Source: JADKIH01 sp031367345 (GTDB lineage Bacteria > Bacteroidota > Bacteroidia > AKYH767-A > 2013-40CM-41-45). Taken from it: a stretch of 38,185 bases of DNA. Each line of letters starts with the position of its first letter. Position 1 is the stretch's first letter. Where the stretch lies: contig JANLPR010000064.1 in assembly GCA_031367345.1 (NCBI GenBank), positions 1-38,185 on the forward strand, read 5' to 3'. Shown one piece after another: positions 31,559 through 38,185 of this stretch. The notes under the pieces are model-generated. The model ran no database searches. It saw only the letters and a program-made list of their open reading frames with translations, and was not told where the DNA came from. The position numbers were made by a program, and so were the translations under genes.

Positions 31559-31777
31559 CTAGCTTTTGTTTTTACCCATCGAAATCATTGCTACACCAGC
31601 AACCAATAAGATACCGCCAACAATTGGCGACCACTGTACAGGATGATTGACTTCCTTATTTATTTGTATAGGGCCAATATCAACCACATTTTTTGTGGTT
31701 ATGTAATTGAATCCTGTATAGATCATCATAATGGCTCCAATGACCACGAGAACAATTCCTGTTTTTTTAGTTTCCAT
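31559..31777 (-). CDS. Small two-helix membrane protein, DUF3185-like
   Basis: 72 aa with two membrane helices (about 8-27 and 49-66) around a polar loop (KNVVDIGPIQINKEVNHPVQW). Both helices are glycine-rich (IVLVVIGAIMMIYTG and IVGGILLVAGVAMI), resembling the DUF3185 type of small membrane proteins. It starts 19 bases after the PAP2 gene stop, so it is the last gene of that operon. Function unknown; probably part of the envelope-stress set. Confidence 0.8.
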   Translation of the reverse strand: METKKTGIVLVVIGAIMMIYTGFNYITTKNVVDIGPIQINKEVNHPVQWSPIVGGILLVAGVAMISMGKNKS

Positions 31778-31796
31778 AATTTTATTTTTAAAATAA

Positions 31797-32699
31797 TTAT
31801 TTATTATTAACCCGATTAAGAGAATAAGATATTCCCAAAGGATACATTGATGTTACATTTATTTTATGCTTTCGGCCTTCGTGTAAATCAACTACCCAAT
31901 TACCCACAAAGAAACCAATTGCAGCAGCAGGAATTTCATCAGACAACCAATGCTTATGCTGATAGATACGAGAGAACATAGTAAAGCCTGCAGGCAAATA
32001 TGCAATAATTTTTAATCCAGTTGAATTTGCATGCCGCGACATTACAGTCGATAGTGCAAACGCACTTGTTGTATGGCCGCTAGGCATTGAATGAAAATTG
32101 AAATCAACAAAATTGAACGGATGATATGTAAATGCATTATCAGTGTGAACGGGGCGAGCCCTTCCCAATCCTACTTTTAATATTGTTGTAACGATCTCGG
32201 CATAAAGTCCAGCTTGTAATAATTCTATTGATATCTTTTTAGCTGCGGTATCTTTTGCAATCAAGCCAAACAAACCAAATCCACCTGCGACTAATCCAAT
32301 TGAATACCATTCTCCATATACTCTTCCTCCATCAATTAAAGCGTGGTGGTAATAGCGTTGCTCCCCCTGTGTTGAATTTGTAATTGCTTCGTCGAATGGC
32401 ATAACGGCTATCGTTGCCGCTGTTACAATTCCTAATTTTAACCAGTCACTTTTGATCCATTTTGAAGGCTGCTTTATAAACAATCCTGTTTCATGAAAGA
32501 ATTGAGAAGGGCTATAAATTCTACTCTGCAATTTTTTTTCCAGCTTTTTCTCTTTGGGCGTTTCCGGAAATGTTACATCTTTTTTCTTTTCCAATATTTT
32601 CCCTTTCAAAGAATCCGGAACTGCAGATTCAGTTTGCGCTAAAGCTGGCGACAGAAAAGCAGCAAATAAAATAATAGTTATGAAAAAAAATTTTATCAT
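31797..32699 (-). CDS. PAP2-family (type 2 phosphatidic acid) phosphatase
   Basis: 300 aa. Membrane-associated phosphatase, probably acting on a lipid phosphate or pyrophosphate at the periplasmic side. All three parts of the signature are present: KVGLGRARP (K175, R182, P183), PSGH (206-209, with H209) and SRIYQHKHWLSD (R244, H250, D254). A signal peptide covers 1-21. A charged linker with KKK and EKK repeats (32-60) precedes membrane segments at about 88-105, 131-150, 230-245 and 255-275. The substrate cannot be told (lipid A, undecaprenyl-PP and phosphatidic acid are all possible). It sits 76 bases after the DUF3943 gene and 19 bases before the DUF3185-like gene, in one operon. Confidence 0.92.
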   Translation of the reverse strand: MIKFFFITIILFAAFLSPALAQTESAVPDSLKGKILEKKKDVTFPETPKEKKLEKKLQSRIYSPSQFFHETGLFIKQPSKWIKSDWLKLGIVTAATIAVMPFDEAITNSTQGEQRYYHHALIDGGRVYGEWYSIGLVAGGFGLFGLIAKDTAAKKISIELLQAGLYAEIVTTILKVGLGRARPVHTDNAFTYHPFNFVDFNFHSMPSGHTTSAFALSTVMSRHANSTGLKIIAYLPAGFTMFSRIYQHKHWLSDEIPAAAIGFFVGNWVVDLHEGRKHKINVTSMYPLGISYSLNRVNNK

Positions 32700-32775
32700 G
32701 TGATGTACCTATTATAAATCTATTAATTGAAAGCCGCTGATACGAATCAAATCCATTGTTCAATTTTATTACAGA

Positions 32776-34347
32776 TTAATTATAATGCCCTCTTCGTTGT
32801 TTATCTTCTAGGTAAAGTAATAAAAATATTTTTTGTTCTGTTCGCACTGAGTGAATTGCCGGAAGATCTTTTAAATATCGGTCGTTCGCATAAATAAAAT
32901 GTTCAAACCCAATACTCAATTGCTTGTATAACCTTACTGTTACTCTCGGCTTTAAGATGCTTATGAAATTAGTTCCCGGTGCACCAACATAAGTGTGGAT
33001 GAAGAAATAATAATAGATCAATGAAGCTGTTGCATATTTCCCGATATTGATTGTGCTTTCAAATTTTCCTTCCAAACCATTTCCAAATATATAGTCTCTG
33101 AACTGCGTTGTATCTGGTCCAAATCGTGTACTATTGCCGGCAAATGGAATTAATCCCACATTAATATTAGTGTATAAATCTGAAGTCTTACTTAGAGCCA
33201 ATTTAGAAAACACACCCCCTCCAAAACCAATTGCACCTAATTCAAATGTTTTATTATCCCAATAATCTGAATATTGAAATACGCCAAAGAGAAGTGAATG
33301 CTTGCCAATATTCACATTCTTGCCAACTAAAATTCCGTAGCCGGTAATATTACTCAGAATTTTTCTTCCAACTCCAAAATCAAATTCAGTTCGTAGTTTG
33401 AAAAAATCAAACGGTTTTCGTGTTCTGTTTTCGAATGGATTTCCATAATCAAATTGCGCATTAAGCATTGCACTTGTAGTCCCTTTTCCAATAACCGGAT
33501 TTCTCCCTTCATTTATTAAATGCAATCCTGAGTACAATGAAATATTAAGGGGTTCCTTTTGATAAACTTCTTTGTTTGTTACCTTAAAAGATTTGCCTTG
33601 CATAATTCTATTCAACCCTCTCATTGGGTCAATTAATCCTGCCAATACTTCTCTTGAAACTCTATTTATTCCTCTGGTTCGATCGTCCAAAATATTTGAA
33701 CTAAGCCGATAGAGTATTTCTCCTATGAAAGCTCCATTAATAGGTGTATTAATAATATCGTTGTAAGATGGACGAGTGTTTTCACCGAAGTATTCCCACA
33801 TTAAACTGCCTTCTATAGCAAATGCCGTCGATTGAAAATAGTTGTACCCATTTGCACGACCGGCATTGTAAGAAATTGTTCCTGAATATGGATGCCCAAT
33901 AAAATTTATTCCAAATCTATCTGTATCCCATTCCCAACCATTTTTTAAATTGTACTTCCATGTTTTGGGACCTATTCTTGCGAAATTAGCATTCATTATA
34001 TAGCGATCGAGCGCCCAGATCGCAGCATTACCGCCTACAACTTCAATAAGAGGAATCCACAACGGATATCTTTTATTGTACAAAGAATCATCGTCTAATA
34101 AATCACCATACTTGTTTTGAACAGTAGTATCTACTAATGCGCTCTTCTTAGGTTCATTTCCGGTGGAATCTGAAAGATGTTTAACTTTTTCGTCCTTTAT
34201 TTCCTTGAGTTGTTCTTCCGGATTACCTTTAGATTTAACTATTGTGTCGGTTGGAGCAACTTTACTCTCTTTCTGCGGTGCAACTTTTTGTGCACTCAGA
34301 AAAACTGACAATAATAGAAATAAAAACAGTGAACTTGTTTTTTTCAT
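32776..34347 (-). CDS. DUF3943 outer-membrane-associated protein
   Basis: 523 aa. Signal peptide 1-19 (LSAQ), then a low-complexity K/E/P-rich linker (about 20-85). The DUF3943 domain follows at about 90-260, with markers WIPLIEVVGGNAAIWALDRY, DTDRFGINFIGHPYSG, NYFQSTAFAIEGSLMWEYFGE and REVLAGLIDPMRGLNR. The remainder (about 280-515) has barrel-like amphipathic strands. DUF3943 proteins occur in Bacteroidota and Proteobacteria envelopes and have no assigned biochemical role. Here it lies just 13 bases after the second Lmo0937-type gene and upstream of a PAP2 phosphatase, which hints at an envelope-lipid role; that is inference from context. Confidence 0.9.
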   Translation of the reverse strand: MKKTSSLFLFLLLSVFLSAQKVAPQKESKVAPTDTIVKSKGNPEEQLKEIKDEKVKHLSDSTGNEPKKSALVDTTVQNKYGDLLDDDSLYNKRYPLWIPLIEVVGGNAAIWALDRYIMNANFARIGPKTWKYNLKNGWEWDTDRFGINFIGHPYSGTISYNAGRANGYNYFQSTAFAIEGSLMWEYFGENTRPSYNDIINTPINGAFIGEILYRLSSNILDDRTRGINRVSREVLAGLIDPMRGLNRIMQGKSFKVTNKEVYQKEPLNISLYSGLHLINEGRNPVIGKGTTSAMLNAQFDYGNPFENRTRKPFDFFKLRTEFDFGVGRKILSNITGYGILVGKNVNIGKHSLLFGVFQYSDYWDNKTFELGAIGFGGGVFSKLALSKTSDLYTNINVGLIPFAGNSTRFGPDTTQFRDYIFGNGLEGKFESTINIGKYATASLIYYYFFIHTYVGAPGTNFISILKPRVTVRLYKQLSIGFEHFIYANDRYLKDLPAIHSVRTEQKIFLLLYLEDKQRRGHYN

Positions 34348-34360
34348 ATTGTAGTAGTAA

Positions 34361-34522
34361 TTATTCTATCGGCTTTTTACCGCTTATTACTCTTAAAATG
34401 ATTGCTATTACTGCAAGAACTAAAAGTATATGTATTAGTCCTCCTCCGTAGCTCAAACCAACAAATCCAATAAGCCATAAAATAATCAATATGACTGCGA
34501 TTGTGTAAAGTAAATTTCCCAT
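34361..34522 (-). CDS. Lmo0937-family mini membrane protein (copy 2)
   Basis: 53 aa, beginning MGNLLYTIAVILIILWLIG. Two membrane helices surround a glycine turn (SYGGGLIH), and the end is RVISGKKPIE. Same family as copy 1 at 31289-31447. It lies 68 bases after the gene at 34591 and 13 bases before DUF3943, so it belongs to the middle of the operon driven by promoter B. Confidence 0.88.
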   Translation of the reverse strand: MGNLLYTIAVILIILWLIGFVGLSYGGGLIHILLVLAVIAIILRVISGKKPIE

Positions 34523-34590
34523 GTTTTTATATTTTTAATATTAAAGTGTATTAATAAATTTTCGATAAACTATTTTATTCCATTAAACTA

Positions 34591-34911
34591 TTAGAGTAAA
34601 AGAATAAGTAACAACAAAATGATAATTACGGCTCCAACTGATAAATAAATTCCGCCGTTTAATTCTTTGAGTTGCTTGTTTGTAGCGCGGACTTCTTTAC
34701 GAAGCTGCTTTTTTTCCAAAGAAGACAAATTAGATTTATCCATTGTGTTTATTTCATTCAACCTTACGATTAATGAATTTGCCTTTGCGGCTTCGGCCGG
34801 ACTGGAAATAGGTGCTGATGTCGGATCAACTGCTGCTTCAGCTTTAACTAGAGTCGGTATAAATGTTAACGATAGAATTACCGTCATCATACAGATTGAT
34901 ATTTTTTTCAT
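34591..34911 (-). CDS. Exported small protein with C-terminal membrane helix
   Basis: 106 aa. Signal peptide 1-24 (LVKAEA), an A/P/S-rich stretch, a charged helix (LIVRLNEINTMDKSNLSSLEKKQLRKEV region, about 46-85) and a C-terminal membrane helix GGIYLSVGAVIIILLLLILLL-like at 88-106 (about 19 aa). Proteins with this layout, a helical middle and a final GGxYLSVGAxIII helix, recur in Bacteroidota stress clusters; I know no function. Start set at 34911 (MKKISICMM); an in-frame ATG 39 bases upstream would precede the signal peptide with a polar tail. It is the first gene of a five-gene operon under promoter B. Confidence 0.8.
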   Translation of the reverse strand: MKKISICMMTVILSLTFIPTLVKAEAAVDPTSAPISSPAEAAKANSLIVRLNEINTMDKSNLSSLEKKQLRKEVRATNKQLKELNGGIYLSVGAVIIILLLLILLL

Positions 34912-34947
34912 TTTATGTTCTTTTATATGTGAATAACTATTAAAGAA

Positions 34948-35012
34948 CAAATTTGACTCACTTTCTACTCTAAATTGTTACAAAACTTTATATAATAGTT
35001 ACAATATTCACA
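34948..35012 (-). promoter_or_regulatory. Shared-design promoter B, before the five-gene envelope operon
   Basis: Minus-strand box CAAATTTG (34948-34955), one mismatch from TAnnTTTG, lies 36 bases before the start. Plus-strand direct repeats GTTACA at 34977-34982 and 34998-35003 are 21 bases apart. The outer one continues ATATTCACA to 35012. Box to inner repeat is 21 bases. Confidence 0.6.
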
Positions 35013-35070
35013 TATTTCATTTTAATAGCTCCCTCCTTGGATGTGCAGTAAAATTCAAAATTCTTTCAAA

Positions 35071-35099
35071 AAAATGTCAGAATACAATCCTGACATTTT
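35071..35099 (-). terminator. Terminator of the CsbD-like gene
   Basis: AAAATGTCAG (35071-35080) pairs perfectly with CTGACATTTT (35090-35099); a T-run follows on the minus strand. Confidence 0.9.
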
Positions 35100-35143
35100 C
35101 TTAGAACATTTTATCCCAAAACCATTAATTGAAAAAAAATTTA

Positions 35144-35332
35144 TTAAAGTTTAGAAAGTATAGCTTTCAACTCTTCTTTAGTTTTACCAAGCTTTATTTG
35201 AAGACGACCTAGCATCTCGTCTTTTTTCCCTTCAAGGAACATAAGGTCGTTGTCGGTTAAATTTGCAAAGCGTTGTTTTAGCTTACCCTTCTGCTCATTC
35301 CAGTTTCCCTTGACATCTAATTTATTGATCAT
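35144..35332 (-). CDS. CsbD-like general stress protein
   Basis: 62 aa. Opens MINKLDVKGNWNEQKGKLKQ, the typical CsbD/YjbJ N-terminal helix, and contains LTDNDLMFLEGKKDEMLGRLQ, the second signature (residues about 27-47). Known relatives are small, soluble, abundant stress-induced proteins of unclear molecular role. Single-gene unit between a terminator (35071-35099) and promoter C (35371-35435). Confidence 0.92.
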   Translation of the reverse strand: MINKLDVKGNWNEQKGKLKQRFANLTDNDLMFLEGKKDEMLGRLQIKLGKTKEELKAILSKL

Positions 35333-35370
35333 ATCTTTTATATATTAGCAGTAATTAAATTATTACATTG

Positions 35371-35435
35371 TAAAGATACATTCGTGTTGCATAAAAATAG
35401 TTATACAAAATTTGAAATAAGTTACATGATTCACA
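35371..35435 (-). promoter_or_regulatory. Shared-design promoter C, before the CsbD-like gene
   Basis: Minus-strand box TATCTTTA (35371-35378) lies 38 bases before the start. Plus-strand direct repeats GTTATA (35400-35405) and GTTACA (35421-35426) are 21 bases apart. The outer one continues TGATTCACA to 35435. Box to inner repeat is 21 bases. Confidence 0.6.
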
Positions 35436-35449
35436 CTTGCACAAATAAA

Positions 35450-35881
35450 TTACATTCGCTCCATATACCAATTCAATTCTTTTTCCATCTTCTTGTACTT
35501 GAAAATTGTCGTGATTATTTTCTTTAGTCGCATGAATGCTGTTTCACTTTTTACAACATAATCAAAGGCCCGGTGATGCATACACTTAATGGCCACATCA
35601 ATTTTATCTTGCGACGAAAGCATTATTACCGGAATATCGGGATTCATCGTTTTTATCTTATCTAGTGTATCTATTCCATTCATAGCAGTTTTGTCTATAC
35701 CATCAAGGTGATAATCTAAAATAATTACATCCGGATAACCTGCTAAATTTTTTATACATAGCTCTCCGGTAGCATAAGTCTCAACCACAAAATCTGCATG
35801 GTCGAGGAATTCTAATTGCAATGATTTTAAAAACATTGCATCATCATCCACAAGAAAAAGCTTTATTTTTTCGTTTTTCAT
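35450..35881 (-). CDS. Single-domain (REC-only) response regulator
   Basis: 143 aa, CheY-like receiver domain only. The acidic pocket is D12-D14 (FLVDDD), the phospho-acceptor D56 (VIILDYHLDG), with S89/S90 (MLSSQD) and K111 (YVVKSE) in the usual places. After about residue 120 a short basic helix follows, without a DNA-binding domain. It should act as a phosphorelay intermediate or bind a partner. The start codon overlaps the stop codon of the upstream hybrid kinase (ATGA, 4 bases), implying translational coupling and a shared pathway. Stop lies 15 bases from promoter C of the CsbD-like gene. Confidence 0.93.
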   Translation of the reverse strand: MKNEKIKLFLVDDDAMFLKSLQLEFLDHADFVVETYATGELCIKNLAGYPDVIILDYHLDGIDKTAMNGIDTLDKIKTMNPDIPVIMLSSQDKIDVAIKCMHHRAFDYVVKSETAFMRLKKIITTIFKYKKMEKELNWYMERM

Positions 35882-38185
35882 TTATTATTTATCTTAATCC
35901 GGTTAAACTCTTTATTTAATTCAATGCAAGCTTGTGTGCAAACATGCTCAAGCTGATTGACCAATTCAGCCATTCCGACTGTAGACTCGTGCGCATTTGA
36001 ATATTCCTGTATCTTTTTTGCCATGATCTCGTAATCGGTACTTATACCCATAATTGAAAAAGAAGGAATCATTTTGTGAGCGGCAGATTGTAATAACTCC
36101 CAATCATTCTCATTAATTCCTTTTTTCATGGCATTCACCAATAGTGGCGTTTGTGACAAGTATAAAGAAATCATTTCCAACATTAACTTTGGAGATGATT
36201 TTGTTAACCGGCTCAGATAATCCAAGTTTGTGTATTTAGAACTTTTCTGTTCCTTGCTACTATTTTTTTCATCGACCGCCTCAATAACCGGCTTCTTTAC
36301 CAAACTTATGATTTTATTGTATAATAGTTTTTCATCTACAGGTTTTGCAATATAATCGTTCATCCCAACAGCCTTACATTTCGCCAAGTCTACTGTAGTT
36401 ACATCTGCTGTCAATGCGATAATGGGGATTTTAGAGTTCATAACATTTCGGATGTATGATGTACATTCGAATCCATTCATCACCGGCATTTGAAGATCCA
36501 TTAATATAATGTCGTACGATCTTTCCTGTAATTTTTCGATAGCTATTTTTCCGTTCGCCGCAATTTCCCTTATAAATCCGAAATCATCTAATAATGTTTT
36601 CATTAATAATTGATTTAAGGCTATGTCTTCAACCACCAATATTTTTATATCTCTAATTTTCGCATCTTTTTCAAAATTATTTATTTCGTCTTCTAGAATA
36701 GTATTTGTTTTGAGGAAATCTAATATGAAACTAAATGTTGAGCCTTTATTTAGCTTGCTAACAACATTAATAGTTCCACCTTGAATTTCCACCAATTGTT
36801 TTACAATGGCAAGGCCTAAGCCCGTCCCTCCATATAATCTTGAAGTGCCACTTGATGCTTGCTGAAAATTTTCAAAAATTCGTTTTATTTTATCTTCCTC
36901 AATTCCGATGCCTGTGTCCTTTACTGAAAATTCTATTTTTGCTTTTTGGTTATCTTCACTGATTAAAAGAACCTTTACTTTAATTTCCCCTTGCGATGTA
37001 AACTTTATTGCATTACTGACTAGATTCAATATTATTTGGTGCAAACGAACCGGATCGCCAAGAAGCACTTCCGGAATTCTACTATCGTATTCTTTAATTA
37101 AGGTTAAATTTTTTTCTTTAAATTTAGTGTCGAATAAATGGAGCATTGATGAAATGGACAATGCTATTTTGAAAGGAATCTGTTCAAATGTCATTTTACC
37201 GGCATCTACTTTTGCAAGATCAAGAATATCATTAATTAGAACGATCAATGAATCGCCACTTAATTTTATGGCTGTTAAATATTCCTTTTGCTTTGAAGTT
37301 AATTTTGTTTTAAGTATAACTTTTGTAAAACCGATTATGGCATTCATAGGAGTACGGATCTCATGACTCATATTAGATAAAAACTGCTGTTTTGCTTTAA
37401 CTGCATTTTCCGCCAAGATAGTAGCTGTTTCCGCTTTAAGCTTTGCTTCCTCAGCAATATCTGTAGCTAACTCAGCAAAAACTTTTGCTTCTGTCAACTC
37501 CTTTTCAATTCTTTTTTGTTCTGTAATAACTCTAGCAACCACTACTGCGCCAATAACTTTTCCAACTTCATCTTTGTAAACTGATCCATTGAATAATACT
37601 TCAGTTAGTTGACCGTCCATCATTATCAATGGAAAATCCTCAACATACCCATGATCAAAAACCCGCATATAGCCTTCTTTAGCCTTGTCTGGTTCCGTAA
37701 AGTATGAGGTGAAATCTGTACCCACTAACTTTTCGCGAGAGACATCTGTTATTCTTACTGAAGCTTCATTCATACCAGTAATTTTACCCTGAGTACTAAT
37801 AGTAAATAATGGATCACGACTCGCCTCAATTAAACCTCGGGCATAATTTGCGATAACTAGCTCTTCCGCTCGCTTTATTTTTTCACTATTTTGAAATATC
37901 AGTTCTTTATTTGCAATGCTTAATTCTGATGCACGCTTTTCCTTTTCCTCGTTTTGAAAAGCAAGCTCTATATTGGCTACTCCTAATTCTGCTGCCCGTT
38001 TTTCTTTTTCCTTATTCTGAAATAACAACTCTTTGTTGGCAATGCTCAACTCTGATGCACGCTTTTCTTTTTCCTCGTTTTGATAAGCAAGCTCAATATT
38101 GGCAACGCCTAATTCCGCTGCTCTTTTTTCTTTCTCTTCATTCTGAAAAGCTAACTCAACATTAGCAATACCCAATTCCGTTTCT
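35878..38185 (-). CDS. Hybrid histidine kinase (5' end beyond the window)
   Basis: At least 768 codons; the frame is open to the right edge, so the N-terminus is missing. Numbering from a TTG at 38175: five 21-residue repeats (1-105) likely form a coiled signalling helix. PAS domain at about 112-218. A helical linker leads to HisKA with H271 in SHEIRTPMN. HATPase_c at about 370-490 (N box LVSNAIKF, G boxes DTGIGI and GGTGLGL). REC domain at about 508-628 (D560 in LMDLQMP, K611). HPt domain at about 650-750 with H700 in AAHKM. All phosphorelay residues are intact, so a His-Asp-His relay to a separate receiver, probably the overlapping REC-only protein, is expected. No membrane segment is visible in the part shown; stimulus unknown. 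Confidence 0.94.
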   Translation of the reverse strand, partial: ETELGIANVELAFQNEEKEKRAAELGVANIELAYQNEEKEKRASELSIANKELLFQNKEKEKRAAELGVANIELAFQNEEKEKRASELSIANKELIFQNSEKIKRAEELVIANYARGLIEASRDPLFTISTQGKITGMNEASVRITDVSREKLVGTDFTSYFTEPDKAKEGYMRVFDHGYVEDFPLIMMDGQLTEVLFNGSVYKDEVGKVIGAVVVARVITEQKRIEKELTEAKVFAELATDIAEEAKLKAETATILAENAVKAKQQFLSNMSHEIRTPMNAIIGFTKVILKTKLTSKQKEYLTAIKLSGDSLIVLINDILDLAKVDAGKMTFEQIPFKIALSISSMLHLFDTKFKEKNLTLIKEYDSRIPEVLLGDPVRLHQIILNLVSNAIKFTSQGEIKVKVLLISEDNQKAKIEFSVKDTGIGIEEDKIKRIFENFQQASSGTSRLYGGTGLGLAIVKQLVEIQGGTINVVSKLNKGSTFSFILDFLKTNTILEDEINNFEKDAKIRDIKILVVEDIALNQLLMKTLLDDFGFIREIAANGKIAIEKLQERSYDIILMDLQMPVMNGFECTSYIRNVMNSKIPIIALTADVTTVDLAKCKAVGMNDYIAKPVDEKLLYNKIISLVKKPVIEAVDEKNSSKEQKSSKYTNLDYLSRLTKSSPKLMLEMISLYLSQTPLLVNAMKKGINENDWELLQSAAHKMIPSFSIMGISTDYEIMAKKIQEYSNAHESTVGMAELVNQLEHVCTQACIELNKEFNRIKINNK
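37864..38178 (-). repeat. Five tandem 63-bp units encoding a 21-residue coiled-coil repeat
   Basis: Consensus ELxxANxELxFQNEEKEKRAx. Units are 38116-38178, 38053-38115, 37990-38052, 37927-37989 and 37864-37926, and a sixth decays into ELVIAN. Copies 2+3 resemble copies 4+5, giving a 126-bp higher-order unit. The array may continue beyond the window. Confidence 0.9.

Noticed and set aside
31492..35435. Assignment of the 21-bp direct repeats to a LytTR-type response regulator
   Set aside because: The spacing fits LytTR sites, but GTTAC does not match the LytTR consensus at the fifth conserved position, and no LytTR gene is in the window.
37911..38165. 84-codon plus-strand frame opposite the kinase repeats
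   Set aside because: It is the antisense reading of the 63-bp repeat units in a well-supported kinase gene.
1..38185. CRISPR arrays, tRNA or rRNA genes, insertion sequences, phage genes
   Set aside because: No regularly spaced identical repeats with unique spacers, no cloverleaf or rRNA words, and no transposase, integrase or phage protein was seen. The 63-bp units at the right edge are coding repeats.

Overview
The window is chromosomal DNA from a member of the Bacteroidota, AT-rich by eye. Four observations support this. Eight secreted proteins end in a type A sorting domain of the type IX secretion system (T9SS). Two giant proteins carry CHU_C-type Ig-like repeats. Candidate promoters fit the Bacteroidota pattern TTTG-N17-19-TAnnTTTG. 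Starts generally lack Shine-Dalgarno sequences. It looks free-living rather than host-restricted, but I cannot assign a genus. I see no tRNA, rRNA, IS element, prophage or CRISPR array.

Layout. 1-3.3 kb: a secreted M43 metalloprotease, a small barrel-like outer-membrane protein and a degenerate repeat array that begins at the latter's stop codon. 3.3-6.8 kb, minus strand: a YkgJ-type cysteine-cluster protein and DNA polymerase I with an intact proofreading domain. 6.8-10.9 kb: a LamG T9SS protein (minus), then a T9SS protein, a DUF1761 membrane protein and a barrel-like protein (plus). 10.9-12.0 kb: mostly non-coding and repeat-rich, with one small basic gene starting at GTG. 12.0-14.9 kb, minus: two T9SS cargo genes in tandem, the second with a stop codon inside its sorting domain. 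15.2-17.4 kb: an EF-G paralogue lacking the catalytic switch II histidine. 17.9-24.7 kb: two giant T9SS proteins made of a seven-repeat propeller, a CARDB-like domain, Ig-like repeats and a sorting domain.

24.7-28.4 kb: purQ, an ECF sigma factor, a MerR-type regulator with a cobalamin-binding (CarH/LitR-like) domain behind a perfect palindrome, an unknown gene paired with a thioredoxin-like [2Fe-2S] ferredoxin, and a divergent DUF421 membrane protein. 28.7-31.1 kb: a lipoprotein made of a duplicated alpha/beta domain, a T9SS protein and a related small soluble protein.

31.3-35.4 kb, all minus, is a cluster of small envelope or stress proteins: CsbD-like, a signal-peptide/C-terminal-helix protein, two Lmo0937-type mini membrane proteins, DUF3943, a PAP2 phosphatase and a DUF3185-like protein. 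Three transcription units here share one promoter design: two GTTACA-like direct repeats exactly 21 bp apart, lying 20-21 bp upstream of a TAnnTTTG-like box. This suggests a common regulator and is the most system-like signal in the window. Upstream lies a two-component pair, a hybrid histidine kinase (running off the right edge) and a REC-only response regulator overlapping it by 4 bp. The pair could belong to the same response, although the response regulator has no DNA-binding domain.
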